Shown piece after piece: positions 30,082 through 39,251 of a stretch of DNA of 47,876 nt; position 1 is the first letter of the stretch; the number at the start of each line of letters is the position of its first letter. Origin of the DNA: Planctomycetia bacterium. GTDB lineage: Bacteria > Planctomycetota > GCA-002687715. The notes below the pieces were generated by a model. It saw nothing but the letters and a program-made list of their open reading frames with translations, was not told the origin of the DNA and did no database searches. Location: NCBI GenBank assembly GCA_005790545.1, contig SXUL01000021.1, positions 1 to 47,876 of the forward strand. The letters are read 5' to 3'. Both the position numbers and the translations under genes were made by a program.

Positions 30082-31244
30082 TGCACGAGGATCTCCTTGC
30101 ATTGCGTGGCCAGTTCCCGATCCTCGAGCGCAGCGTCTACATGAACTCGAACAGCCTCGGCGCCATGCCGCGGGGTGTGTTCAATGCCATGGAGTCGTTT
30201 GCCAGCACTTGGGCGACGCGGGGTGTCCGCGCCTGGCACGAAGGCTGGTGGGAGATGCCGGTCACCACGGGCAATCTCCTCTGCGACATCCTGCATGCGC
30301 CTCACGGCAGCATCAGCATGCATCAGAACGTGACCATTGCCGAGGCGGTGTTGCTTTCCAGCTTCGAGTTCACGGGCCGCCGCAACAAGATCGTCTACGA
30401 AGCGCTCAACTTTCCCTCGGTGATGTACATCATGGAGGAGCAGAAGCGCCGCGGCGCGCGCATCGTGGAAGTGCCGGGCACGGACGACGGCATTGGTGTG
30501 CCCATCGAACGCCTTCTCGCCGCCATCGACGAGGAAACGCTGCTTGTTCCGGTGTCCCATGTGCTCTTCCGCTCGGCCTTCATCCAGGATGCGCGTCGCA
30601 TCGTTGAGCGGGCTCATGCGGTGGGAGCGCGGGTCATCCTCGACATCTATCAGGGCGCGGGCACGGTGCCGGTGGATCTCGTGGCGCTCAACGTGGACTT
30701 CGCCGTCGGCGGGTCGGTGAAGTGGCTCTGCGGCGGTCCGGGTGCGGGCTATCTCTACGTGCGTCCGGATCTCGCACGTGATCTTCAGCCTGCTTTCACA
30801 GGCTGGCAAGCGCACGCGCGGCCCTTCGCCTTCGAGGCTGGCGCCATGAGTTGGGGCGATCCGGAATACCGCTTTCTCAACGGCACGCCTCACATCCCCG
30901 CGCTCTACGCCGCGCAAGAGGGCTACAAGATCATTCGCTCCATCGGCACGCAGAAGATTCGCGAGCGCTCGCTGCACCTCACGGACTTGCTGCTGGCGGA
31001 AGCTGCCGAGGCGCGCATTCCGGTGTGTTGCCCGCAGCGGAAAGAGGAGCGCGGCGGCACGGTGGCCCTTGCGCCGCGGCAGGCCGAACGTCTCTGTCAG
31101 GAGCTCCTGAAGCGCGAAATCGTGGTGGACTACCGGCCGAAGTCGGGCGTGCGTGTGAGCCCGCACTTCTACAACACAGAAGACGAGTGCCGGACCGTCG
31201 TGCGCCAAGCGGCGGAAATCCTGAAGGCGTTGCCCGATGCCTGA
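30081..31244 (+). CDS. kynU: Kynureninase-like PLP enzyme
   Basis: 387 aa, aminotransferase class-V fold. Kynureninase cleaves kynurenine to anthranilate and alanine. Seen: FPILERSVYMNSNSLGAMP at the N-terminus, ISMHQNVTIAEAVLLSSFEF (PLP phosphate region), RVILDIYQGAGTVPVDL with the PLP-pairing Asp, and GGSVKWLCGGPGAGYLYV with the Schiff-base Lys. The kynurenine formamidase gene overlaps its 3' end by 8 nt, strongly supporting this assignment. Slightly shorter than E. coli-type or eukaryotic kynureninases. A cysteine desulfurase-like activity is possible but less likely, since no conserved loop Cys is seen. Confidence 0.8.
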   Translation: MHEDLLALRGQFPILERSVYMNSNSLGAMPRGVFNAMESFASTWATRGVRAWHEGWWEMPVTTGNLLCDILHAPHGSISMHQNVTIAEAVLLSSFEFTGRRNKIVYEALNFPSVMYIMEEQKRRGARIVEVPGTDDGIGVPIERLLAAIDEETLLVPVSHVLFRSAFIQDARRIVERAHAVGARVILDIYQGAGTVPVDLVALNVDFAVGGSVKWLCGGPGAGYLYVRPDLARDLQPAFTGWQAHARPFAFEAGAMSWGDPEYRFLNGTPHIPALYAAQEGYKIIRSIGTQKIRERSLHLTDLLLAEAAEARIPVCCPQRKEERGGTVALAPRQAERLCQELLKREIVVDYRPKSGVRVSPHFYNTEDECRTVVRQAAEILKALPDA

Positions 31245-31869
31245 GCCGCGGCTCATCGACATTTCGCGCGTCATCAACGAGTCCACCGCCGTCTGGCCGG
31301 GCGATACGACGTTTTCGCGTCGCGCAGTGATGGCCATGTCCGCGGGCTGCTCCTGCGACGTGAACACCTTCACCTTCTCGGCGCATACGGGCACCCATGC
31401 GGACAGTCCCCGGCACTTTCTTGCGCAGGGCGTGGATTCTGCCGCCAGCGCGCTGGATCCGTACGTCGGGCGCTGCCTCGTGGTGGCCGCCAGCGATCCT
31501 CGTTGCGTGCGTCCGGAGGATCTCGTCGGCATCGACATCCGGACCGAGGAGCGCATCCTCTTCAGGACTCCACGCGCGCTCCGCGATGATGAATGGTGTG
31601 ATGACTTCGCGTTTCTTGCACCGGAGGCGGCAGCGCTGCTCGCCGAAGGCGGCGCGCGGCTCGTGGGCCTCGACACCCCGAGCGTGGATCCGATGACCTC
31701 GAAGACCCTCGCTGCCCACAAGCTCCTCGCCGCGCGGGGAGTGGCCATCCTCGAGAGTCTTTGCCTCGACCATGTAGCGCCGGGACGCTACGAACTGTTC
31801 GCGTTCCCGTTGCGCATCCAGGGCGCTGATGCTTCGCCGGTGCGAGCCGTGTTGCGCACGCTCGGCTGA
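31237..31869 (+). CDS. kynB: Kynurenine formamidase (cyclase family)
   Basis: 210 aa. Hydrolyses N-formylkynurenine to kynurenine with a bound divalent metal. Seen: LIDISRVINESTAVWPGD at the N-terminus, FSAHTGTHADSPRHF (the HxGTHxDxPxH metal motif), LVGLDTPSVDPMTS, AARGVAILESLCLDHVAPGRYELFAFPLRIQGADASPVRAV. Length and all motifs fit KynB. It overlaps kynU and is last in the four-gene operon. Tryptophan 2,3-dioxygenase, the first step, is not in this window. Confidence 0.9.
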   Translation: MPEPRLIDISRVINESTAVWPGDTTFSRRAVMAMSAGCSCDVNTFTFSAHTGTHADSPRHFLAQGVDSAASALDPYVGRCLVVAASDPRCVRPEDLVGIDIRTEERILFRTPRALRDDEWCDDFAFLAPEAAALLAEGGARLVGLDTPSVDPMTSKTLAAHKLLAARGVAILESLCLDHVAPGRYELFAFPLRIQGADASPVRAVLRTLG

Positions 31870-31921
31870 ACCCGCGTGTTGCGCCCGACCTCCGTCAGCG
31901 CAGGAGGCCAAGGCGGCCGGG

Positions 31922-31950
31922 TTGACAGATCACCCGAAAGTGCGCACGCT
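31922..31950 (+). promoter_or_regulatory. Weak candidate promoter for the PuuD-like gene
   Basis: A perfect TTGACA (31922-31927) is followed 17 nt later by CACGCT (31945-31950), a poor -10. The 155-nt gap after kynB and a good Shine-Dalgarno at 32013-32017 make a separate promoter reasonable. Confidence 0.3.
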
Positions 31951-32024
31951 CTTGGTGCCACGGGTGTTTCTCATTGCCGGTGCGGGCAATGCGGTGCACC
32001 TCCAACCATCTTGAGGACCAAATC

Positions 32025-32633
32025 ATGGATCCACTGCTTGAAGTCTCATTGCGTTGGGCTCACGTGCTCGCAGGCATCTGTTGGATCGGCCTGCTCTACT
32101 TCTTCAACTTCGTGAATGTGCCCTTCCAAGGCACCATCGACCCGGCTACCAAGAAGGTGGTCAATCCACAGATGCTCTCTCGTGCGCTGTGGTGGTTCCG
32201 CTGGGCAGCCATGCTGACCATGCTCATCGGGCTCTACCTCTTCATTGCGCTCTACATGAAGAAGCCCGAGGACGGCGGACTCATGCGCGAGGTCGGCAAG
32301 GAGGGCCTCTCCCAACGCGCCAATTCCATCATGATCGCCATGACGCTCGCTCTCGTCATGTGGTTCAACGTCTGGTTCATCATCTGGCCGAACCAGAAGA
32401 AGATCATCGCGGGCATGCTTTCCGGCAACGCCGCGCCGCCGGAGTGCGCGAAGCGTGCGCTCATGGCCAGTCGCTTCAACTGCTACAGCTCGGGACCGAT
32501 GTTGTTCCTGATGATCGCGGCGCCTCACGGCGGCGGCCTTGATCTCACAGGCCACGTGGTTGCGTTTGTGGTGCCCTTGCTCGTCATTCACCTCGCCATC
32601 AAGGCGAGTGGCGGCGTGGGCAAGCCCGTCTGA
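32025..32633 (+). CDS. PuuD-like (urate oxidase N-terminal domain) membrane protein
   Basis: 202 aa from ATG 32025, with GAGGA 7 nt upstream. Four membrane helices: LRWAHVLAGICWIGLLYFF, WWFRWAAMLTMLIGLYLFI, MIAMTLALVMWFNVWFIIWP, VVAFVVPLLVIHLAIKA. RWAHVLAGICWIG and WFNVWFIIWPNQKKI are the hallmarks of the PuuD N-terminal membrane domain, found in bacterial urate hydroxylases fused to cytochrome c. Here the cytochrome part is absent, so either it works with a separate cytochrome or has another job. No other purine gene is nearby. Confidence 0.8.
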   Translation: MDPLLEVSLRWAHVLAGICWIGLLYFFNFVNVPFQGTIDPATKKVVNPQMLSRALWWFRWAAMLTMLIGLYLFIALYMKKPEDGGLMREVGKEGLSQRANSIMIAMTLALVMWFNVWFIIWPNQKKIIAGMLSGNAAPPECAKRALMASRFNCYSSGPMLFLMIAAPHGGGLDLTGHVVAFVVPLLVIHLAIKASGGVGKPV

Positions 32634-32642
32634 CCGTCGCGC

Positions 32643-33398
32643 TCAGCGTGCCTTGAAGGTGAAGTCGAGAGTGGCGGCCCCCTTGGCCGCCACTTCCATT
32701 TCCTGACGCTGTGTTCCGAGGATCGGATGCAGTGCAGCAAGGGTGTAGCGACCGGGGGGGAGCGGTGGCAATGTGAAGCGTCCGTCCTCGGCGGTGACGA
32801 CGAAGAACGGATGCGGCAGCACGTGAATCCAGCCCAGCATCCACGGATGCAGATTGCAGCGTGCCGCAATGGAAAGCTCGGGCTCCTTGAACTGCAGGAC
32901 CTTCTCGTGTCCCGCGGTCTGCAGCGTGAAGTTGGAGCCCTGCGCACTGGCGGAGGTGTTCACGTTATGGGCGGTGCCGTCCGCGGAGAGGAAGCGCAAG
33001 GGTTGGCGCGCCCGCACGGCGAGCACATGGGGCTCGTAGCGGCAGTTGCGGTTGGCCATGACGGCAGGTTCCTGAACCCACGGCCAGACGAAACCCTCGA
33101 GGCCTTTCTCCACGTACACGAGGACGTCCCGGAGTGCGCCCTCGCTCACGACGACTTCTTCACTCAGCGCGGGAGCGGAACTCTTCCCGTTGCACCATGC
33201 ATCGCTGGACATGCCGAGTTCGAAGCGCTTCGGCGGGGTGCCCTCGAAGCGGATGGTTCCGCTTGCCGTACCGGCGTTCGCGAGGTCCGGCAGGCGCGGC
33301 GTCTGCTCCGGGAATTCCGGAGCGTCTTCTCCGCCGCAGCCAGAGAGGAAGGCGGTCGTCAGGAGCAAGGGCAACAGCGCGCAGAGGATGGTCCGCAT
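32643..33398 (-). CDS. Lipoprotein with cupredoxin-like and carboxypeptidase-regulatory-like domains
   Basis: 251 aa. Lipoprotein signal with lipobox LSGC near residue 21. Residues ~40-170 look like a cupredoxin-type beta sandwich: SGTIRFEGTPP, DVLVYVEKGLEGF, HVLAVRARQPLRFLSADGTAHNVNT, and AARCNLHPWMLGWIHVL, where C, H and M are placed as type-1 copper ligands would be (with the earlier His in AHNVN). The last ~45 residues (AEDGRFTLPPLPPGRYTLAALHP) match a carboxypeptidase regulatory-like fold. Probably a periplasmic copper or electron-transfer protein anchored to a membrane. Its stop lies 9 nt from the convergent PuuD-like gene. Confidence 0.72.
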   Translation of the reverse strand: MRTILCALLPLLLTTAFLSGCGGEDAPEFPEQTPRLPDLANAGTASGTIRFEGTPPKRFELGMSSDAWCNGKSSAPALSEEVVVSEGALRDVLVYVEKGLEGFVWPWVQEPAVMANRNCRYEPHVLAVRARQPLRFLSADGTAHNVNTSASAQGSNFTLQTAGHEKVLQFKEPELSIAARCNLHPWMLGWIHVLPHPFFVVTAEDGRFTLPPLPPGRYTLAALHPILGTQRQEMEVAAKGAATLDFTFKAR

Positions 33399-33507
33399 GA
33401 GCCAATGCTAGCGAGGCCGACGCCGCCGCGGGGACGAGCCCGGAACAGCTGTCTGGCGCTTCGTTACGATGCTCGTGGGCGGCGAGGTCGCTCCGAGGAA
33501 ACCACCG

Positions 33508-34275
33508 ATGAAGCCCATCCTCATTCTTTGCGCGTGCTTGGTTGCACTACCGGCGCAGGCCGACGTGCGGGCACCGTTGCAGGATCCGAAGGCCTGGGAC
33601 TTGCTGGACAGGGCGGATGCGCTCACCAAGTCCGCCCGCGCGGCAGGCTTGAAGGACCTCATCTTCATCCAGACCTTCTCGCAGTATGAAGGCGTGAAGA
33701 TCGAAGTGAAGTGGATGGCCCCGGCGCGCACGACCTTGCGTGTCATGGTTGCCGAGGATGCGCCGCAACATGTGAAGGCCATTGCCGCTTCACTGGACAA
33801 GCGCCTCCGCCAGCAAGTCGTGGAAATGCTCGGAACCGTGGTGGGGCGAAAGCAACGCGAAATCCACGCGGATGCGGAAGTCTCACTCGTCTCCGAGCGC
33901 TTGGTGCGTATTGTGCCGCAATCGCCGCGCGCCGCGGCGCAGTTCAGCGAACACAAGGTGACCTTCGACCTCCGCGGATTGCCGGTGACTTCGATCTCCA
34001 GACGCACGGATGGTTCCGTGCTGGAAATGCAGACGGCCTTTGAAACCGTGAAGAAGGACGAACTCTTCCGCGTGCAGAGTGTCACCGCCAAGGCCCGTCG
34101 CGAAGGCCAGCCCGACAGCGAATCCACGGTGCGCTACGCATGGTGCGAAGTGAAGGGCTTCCAGTTCCCGCAGAGCATCATCATCGAGCACGGGATCGAC
34201 CGGACCATCCTCGGATTCAGCGAGTACAAGCCGGATACCGGCCTGACAGAGAAGGACTTTCCGGCTGAAAAATGA
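33508..34275 (+). CDS. Exported protein of unknown function
   Basis: 255 aa from ATG 33508; signal peptide MKPILILCACLVALPAQA. Mature part is beta-rich and mixed-charge (TFSQYEGVKIEVKWMAPARTTLRVMV, VTFDLRGLPVTSISRRTDGSVLEMQTAF, ESTVRYAWCEVKGFQFPQSIIIEHGIDRTILGFSEY), loosely recalling LolA/outer-membrane lipoprotein-sorting folds, but no family is certain. TACGAT lies upstream at about 33465. Sixteen nt separate it from cysS, so both may be cotranscribed. Confidence 0.65.
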   Translation: MKPILILCACLVALPAQADVRAPLQDPKAWDLLDRADALTKSARAAGLKDLIFIQTFSQYEGVKIEVKWMAPARTTLRVMVAEDAPQHVKAIAASLDKRLRQQVVEMLGTVVGRKQREIHADAEVSLVSERLVRIVPQSPRAAAQFSEHKVTFDLRGLPVTSISRRTDGSVLEMQTAFETVKKDELFRVQSVTAKARREGQPDSESTVRYAWCEVKGFQFPQSIIIEHGIDRTILGFSEYKPDTGLTEKDFPAEK

Positions 34276-34291
34276 GCCGCGCAGAGAACGC

Positions 34292-35758
34292 ATGAGCGAC
34301 GCCGCAACCGATCTCGTCATCCACGATTCGTTCTCGCGCACGAAGCGTCCCTTCGTGCCGATCACGCCGGGCCACGTGGGCATCTATGTCTGCGGGCCGA
34401 CCGTCTACTCGGATACGCACCTCGGCCATGCGAAGAGCTACGTCTCGTTCGATGTGGTGGTGCGCTGGCTGCGCTTCACCGGTTTGCGTGTGCGGCACGT
34501 GGAGAACATCACCGATGTCGGGCATCTTGTCGACAACTCGGATGATGGCGAAGACAAGCTGATCCGCACGGCGCGACTCTCCGAGGTTCATCCGCTCGAA
34601 CTCGCGGAGAAGTATGCGCGCCTGTTCTTCAGCGACATGGACGCACTCGGAGTGGTGCGGCCGGACATCTCGCCGCGTGCGACAGGGCACATCCTTGAAC
34701 AACAGGCTCTCATCCGCGAATTGCTTGCGCGCGGCCACGCCTACGAAGTGAACGGCTCCGTCTATTACTCGGTGGCGAGCTTTCCCGAGTATGGCCGGCT
34801 CTCCGGCCGTGACACCGAAGAGGGCGAAGTCGGACACCGCGTGGCGGTGCGCGGCGAGAAGCGCGATCCGAGGGACTTCGCGCTCTGGAAGCGCGCCGAG
34901 GGCGGCCACATCCTGCGCTGGGAATCGCCCTGGGGCTCGGGTTTCCCCGGTTGGCACATCGAGTGCTCGGCGATGTCTTGCCGTTATCTCGGCGAGAGCT
35001 TCGACATTCATGGCGGAGGTCTCGACAACCAATTCCCGCACCACGAATGCGAGATCGCGCAGAGCCGCGGCGCCGGTCACGGTTTCGCGAACACGTGGAT
35101 GCACAACAACCTCGTGACCGTCGAAGGTCGCAAGATGAGCAAGTCGCTCGGCAACTTCACGAGCATCACGCAGGCGCTGGAGAAGAACGAGGCGGACCTC
35201 GTGCGCCTCTGGGTCCTCTCGACGCACTATCGCTCGCAGGTGGACTACTCGGTACAGGGCCTTGACGCGCTCAAGGGAGCGCTCGAACGTCTGCGCGCTG
35301 CGCTGCGCTCTGTGTCGGAGGCCGTCACGGCGGCAGCCACGCCAGCAGCGACAACTGACGCAGCGTTCCTTGCGGAGGTCGCCACGGCGGAAGCCGCATT
35401 CACGGCGGCCATGAACGACGACTTCAACACGCCACTTGCTCTCGGTGCTCTCTTTGACCTGGCGCGAGTGCTCAACACGGGCGTGGCACGCGGCGGGCTC
35501 TCACGGGCAGCGCTGGAAACGGGACGTGCACGCTTCCTCGCGCTGGGCGGAGAGGTTCTCGGCGTCCTGGATGCCGCCAGTGCTGCGCCGGCCGGTGGCG
35601 ATGCAGCGCGCTACGTGGATCTGCTCATCGAAACGCGTCAACGTCTCAAGGCGGCGAAGGCCTTCGATCTTGCAGACTGGCTGCGCAAGGAAATCGCGGC
35701 GCGTGGTGTGGTGCTTGAAGACACGGCCAGCGGTCCGCGCTGGCGCTTCAACGCCTGA
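34292..35758 (+). CDS. cysS: Cysteinyl-tRNA synthetase
   Basis: 488 aa. Charges tRNA-Cys. Class I signatures: [17 protein letters not shown], with zinc ligand C34 and the HIGH-type motif HLGH at 43-46; [27 protein letters not shown] with the remaining zinc ligands and HHECE; and KMSKS at 281-285 ([13 protein letters not shown]). The anticodon-binding helical domain follows and is complete ([22 protein letters not shown]). Length is near the usual 460-490. Its last 11 nt overlap the end of the convergent sulfatase-like gene. Confidence 0.97.
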   Translation: MSDAATDLVIHDSFSRTKRPFVPITPGHVGIYVCGPTVYSDTHLGHAKSYVSFDVVVRWLRFTGLRVRHVENITDVGHLVDNSDDGEDKLIRTARLSEVHPLELAEKYARLFFSDMDALGVVRPDISPRATGHILEQQALIRELLARGHAYEVNGSVYYSVASFPEYGRLSGRDTEEGEVGHRVAVRGEKRDPRDFALWKRAEGGHILRWESPWGSGFPGWHIECSAMSCRYLGESFDIHGGGLDNQFPHHECEIAQSRGAGHGFANTWMHNNLVTVEGRKMSKSLGNFTSITQALEKNEADLVRLWVLSTHYRSQVDYSVQGLDALKGALERLRAALRSVSEAVTAAATPAATTDAAFLAEVATAEAAFTAAMNDDFNTPLALGALFDLARVLNTGVARGGLSRAALETGRARFLALGGEVLGVLDAASAAPAGGDAARYVDLLIETRQRLKAAKAFDLADWLRKEIAARGVVLEDTASGPRWRFNA

Positions 35759-38700
35759 TCCGCGACGGTTCCAGCCCACGCTCGTCGATGGTGATCGTGA
35801 GGCCCTCGGCACCCGTCACCGGAATCACCCTCACTTCGCCTGACGGGAGCGTCAAGCGGCCTTCGATGACGACGCGCCACGTGCCGAAGGCGTCGGGCAC
35901 GAACAGCGCACCATGGATGCGGCGTGTCTCGCCCGGAGCCAGATCGAGGCTGCCGAGGTGGAACTCGGAGGCGAGAGCGTCCTGAGCAAGGCCGTCCTTG
36001 CCCACCAGCGTCACCTTCAAACATGTTTGCACGGGCAGGAGTCCACCCGGGAGGGAAACAGAAGACGCGTTGCGCACATCGAAGGAACCGCAGGCGATGG
36101 TCTGGCAGAGTGCCTGGGTGGGGAAGCTGAGGTTTGAGAGCGCCAATTCGAGCGGGCCTTCGGTCCATGCGGGAACGTTTTCCGGGTGACAGATCCGTCG
36201 TTTGGCCTCGCTGGCGACGAAGTCTCCCCGCGTCGTGAGGGAGCGCAACCTTTCTTCGGCGCTTGCGGAACGGCCGTAGAGCTGCTCGAGGCGTGCGAGT
36301 TCGAGTTGCGTCAGCGAATTCTCGGGACAGAGAGCCACCGCATCCGCCAGCCGGAGAAGTGCTGCATTGGCGTCGCGGTGCACGAGACTCTCCCATGCGC
36401 GCAGGCCGAGGTCCGCCGCATCCATCCAGCGACGCGTTGCGGCACCGGCGAGGCGCGAGAGCCCCGCGAGGGCGCGGGCGGCAAGTTCCGTGTCGTCATC
36501 GCGGGCGAGACGCGCGAGCAGATGGCGCGTGATCTCCGTGTCCGGAGTGCCGAGCAGAACATCCGTGGCAGCTGTGCGGATGGGCGCGTAGAGCTCCCAG
36601 TGCGGGTGGGCCTCGAGGTCGAGAAGCAGCGGGAGCACATCCTGCTGGCGGCCGCGGCGGATGACTTCGCGCAGGAGCTGCGAGGCTTCGTGCACATAGG
36701 GACTGCGCACGGAGGCGAGGAGGAGATCGGGAGCTACTGGAAGGTCCAGATGCAGTGCATGCAGAGCGACACGCGGCATTTCCGGTGTGCCGTCCAGCGC
36801 CAGTCCGGTGAGGATGTCTTGGCTCACGCCTTTGTCGCCCGCGGCAGCGCGCAGCAGTGTGTATTCGAGCTTCCAGCCGGCATCTTGAACGGGTTCCAGC
36901 CCCTCGAGCATCTCGAGGAGGGCAGCGGCATCGATCTGGCATCCGACGGTGAGCGCCGGCCTGCCCGCCTCGACCGGACCATTCCTGATGCACTCGGTGA
37001 GAGCCTGCAGGGCACGCTTGCGGAGAGCCCCCTGCAGCAGTTCCTTGCAACCGCGGCTGAGCCCGAAGAGTGGGTCCATGGCGCGCCGATGCAGTTCCCA
37101 CGCGCCGCGTTGACGCTCCTCGGGGTCGTCCGAGCGCATCAACGCGAGCGCTGCGTCCAAAGCCTCGAGCTGTGAAGACCCACGGCGTTCGCCCTGCACC
37201 ACGTTCAGCAGCGCGAGCAGGAAGTTCTTCCGTGCGGGCTCGCTGCTGGCGATGTTCGTGAGTTCCTCGCGATCGCGCCGGAGATCGTAGAGCTCCGTGG
37301 TCCCGAGGGCATCGTCCACGATGAGCTTGAAGCCCTCCGCCACGACCATGCGCTTTCCGCCTTGGCTCGTGTGTTGAGAAGCGAACAGTTCGCCGCAGGC
37401 ATAGCCGGGGACAGGGGCGAGGCCGAGCAGCGCGGGCACAAGAGAGTTGCCGTCGCGTTCTTTCGCATCGCGCACGTCGAGCAGGTCCGTCACCGTCGGG
37501 AAGATGTCCATGATGCTGACCGGTTCATCGATGCGTGTCGCCGGAAGCCCCGGCACATGAATGATGAGCGGCACGCGCATCTGCTCTTCGTAGAGCGAGG
37601 TCGCATGGAAGCGGTGTCCGTGTTCGCCGAAGGCCTCGCCATGGTCTCCCATGACCACCACGATGGTGTTCTTCAGCGAACCCTTCGCGTCGAGATCCTC
37701 GAACAACCGGCGCAGTTGCTCATCGACGTAGCTGAGCTCGCTGTCATAGGCAGCGATGACGCCGTTGCCCCGGATGTGACCTGCGCGCTCCTTGTACGGC
37801 GCGTGGGCATCGAGGAGGTGCAACCACAGGAAGTTGCGTCGGCCGGCGAGTCGCTGGAGTGAGGCTCGTGCGGCATCCACGAGATCCGCTCCATCCCAGG
37901 CAATGATGCGTCGCTCCGGTGTGAATTCCGCGAAGCCGGCCGTCAGGTGTCCCATCACGTTTTCACGAGCGATGGTCTCGGCATTGAAGGCACTCCAGGC
38001 GAGGCAGTGGAAGCCCGCGCCCGCGAGGAGATCTGCCAGCGCGAGCTTTCCATCCCACACGGGTTTTTCCGCGCGGTTGATGACGCCAGCCGGGCAGAGA
38101 CTCGGCATCAGCGCCGTGAACATCGATGAGTAGGCCGGGCTGCTCGTGGGGTAACTCGTGTAGGCCCGCGTGAATACCGCACTGCGTTGCGCGAGGCCGT
38201 CGATGAAGGGAGTGACGCTCTGTGTGGCGCCGCAGGCTTGCAGGCGGTCCGCACGCATCGTGTCCACACTCACGAGGAGGAGGTTCATGGCGCGGCGGCC
38301 GGGCAAACGCTGGTCGAGAGCGAGCGCCGCGGGCGATCCGGCTTCGATGTGTGGCGTTCTGCGGGCGAGGAAGGTCCGGGCTGCCGTCTCCTTGCCACGC
38401 CACGCGTCGAGTGCATCCGCCGGCGTGAGCCACGCGAGAGTCTGCACCTGCACCGGGTTCGTCCCGGCGAGGCGTGTGCGCATCACGCCATCGCCGTGCA
38501 CGACGATGGCTGCCGAGATGCCTGCAACAAGGGCGCATGCGACGGCCATGCGTCGCGGAAGTGGGCCGGTTCGCGGCAGGAGGCTCCATGCGGCGAGTGT
38601 GAAGGAGAGGATGCCCGCCAGTCCGAGACTTGCGTGCAGCCCGGGGTAGAGACCAACCAGGATGCGGGAGTCGAGTACCGTCGCCGTCACGGCGATCAGC

Positions 38701-39143
38701 AGTGCCGCCGTTGCGGTGGCCCAGCGGCGCAGCGGCGTAACGCCAAGGGTTGCAGCATGTCCGAGGAGAGCGAGTGCACCCGCGAGGCCCACGCTGTGGA
38801 ATCCGGCCTGCAAGAGCGGCGCATAACCACGCTGGCTGATCCAGGCGCCGCTGAAGGTGTCGAGGTTCGCCAAGGCAAAGGGCGCCCAGAGCAGTGCCGC
38901 ACGCGCGAGCAACCGGGGTTGCCGCCAGATGGGAAGCGCGGCGTCCGCCGCGAGGTTCCGCGTCAGGACCTCGCCGAGGCGCAACGCGACTCCCGCAACG
39001 AGCCCCGCGCCTGCACCGAGACCGAGCATGGCTGCCCACGAGCCCGAGTGGGCGAGGTTCAAGTGGATCGTGGCCACCGCTGCAGATGCAGCGATGCCCG
39101 AGATCACTCCTGCGAGGACCAGACTTCTTGAAGAACCGTGCAC
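35748..39143 (-). CDS. Membrane-anchored sulfatase/alkaline-phosphatase-superfamily protein with HEAT-like repeats
   Basis: 1131 aa from a GTG at 39143. Residues ~1-230 hold about six membrane helices. Residues ~285-640 are the sulfatase-type domain: MNLLLVSVDTMRAD (metal ligands), SYPTSSPAYSSMFTALMPS around the nucleophile, VVVMGDHGEAFGEHGHR, and VPLIIHVPG. The sulfatase formylglycine motif C/S-x-P-x-R is not kept: SSPAY has Tyr instead of Arg, so maturation to formylglycine is doubtful and a phospho- or sulfo-transfer using Ser is possible. Residues ~660-960 are HEAT/TPR-like helices, and the last ~150 are beta-rich. Probably acts at the outer face of the cytoplasmic membrane. The gene is convergent with cysS, overlapping by 11 nt. 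Confidence 0.8.
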   Translation of the reverse strand: MHGSSRSLVLAGVISGIAASAAVATIHLNLAHSGSWAAMLGLGAGAGLVAGVALRLGEVLTRNLAADAALPIWRQPRLLARAALLWAPFALANLDTFSGAWISQRGYAPLLQAGFHSVGLAGALALLGHAATLGVTPLRRWATATAALLIAVTATVLDSRILVGLYPGLHASLGLAGILSFTLAAWSLLPRTGPLPRRMAVACALVAGISAAIVVHGDGVMRTRLAGTNPVQVQTLAWLTPADALDAWRGKETAARTFLARRTPHIEAGSPAALALDQRLPGRRAMNLLLVSVDTMRADRLQACGATQSVTPFIDGLAQRSAVFTRAYTSYPTSSPAYSSMFTALMPSLCPAGVINRAEKPVWDGKLALADLLAGAGFHCLAWSAFNAETIARENVMGHLTAGFAEFTPERRIIAWDGADLVDAARASLQRLAGRRNFLWLHLLDAHAPYKERAGHIRGNGVIAAYDSELSYVDEQLRRLFEDLDAKGSLKNTIVVVMGDHGEAFGEHGHRFHATSLYEEQMRVPLIIHVPGLPATRIDEPVSIMDIFPTVTDLLDVRDAKERDGNSLVPALLGLAPVPGYACGELFASQHTSQGGKRMVVAEGFKLIVDDALGTTELYDLRRDREELTNIASSEPARKNFLLALLNVVQGERRGSSQLEALDAALALMRSDDPEERQRGAWELHRRAMDPLFGLSRGCKELLQGALRKRALQALTECIRNGPVEAGRPALTVGCQIDAAALLEMLEGLEPVQDAGWKLEYTLLRAAAGDKGVSQDILTGLALDGTPEMPRVALHALHLDLPVAPDLLLASVRSPYVHEASQLLREVIRRGRQQDVLPLLLDLEAHPHWELYAPIRTAATDVLLGTPDTEITRHLLARLARDDDTELAARALAGLSRLAGAATRRWMDAADLGLRAWESLVHRDANAALLRLADAVALCPENSLTQLELARLEQLYGRSASAEERLRSLTTRGDFVASEAKRRICHPENVPAWTEGPLELALSNLSFPTQALCQTIACGSFDVRNASSVSLPGGLLPVQTCLKVTLVGKDGLAQDALASEFHLGSLDLAPGETRRIHGALFVPDAFGTWRVVIEGRLTLPSGEVRVIPVTGAEGLTITIDERGLEPSRIRR

Positions 39144-39251
39144 GTAGAATCCAGCGGTCGAACTCGGCAGTGTGGGTGGCTGAGCTTAGCAAGCCGCTCC
39201 CGCCCCCGATCAAGATCAACTTGACAGCTGCAAGCTACGATCCGCCGCGAG

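Noticed and set aside
29205-31748. 847-codon open frame on the minus strand
   Set aside because: Antisense to SirB1-like, kynU and kynB; the protein is low-complexity Arg/Ser/Ala with no domain.
39221-39249. TTGACA as -35 for the SLC13 transporter
   Set aside because: The only -10-like hexamer (TACGAT) is 9 nt away and nothing fits at 16-18 nt.
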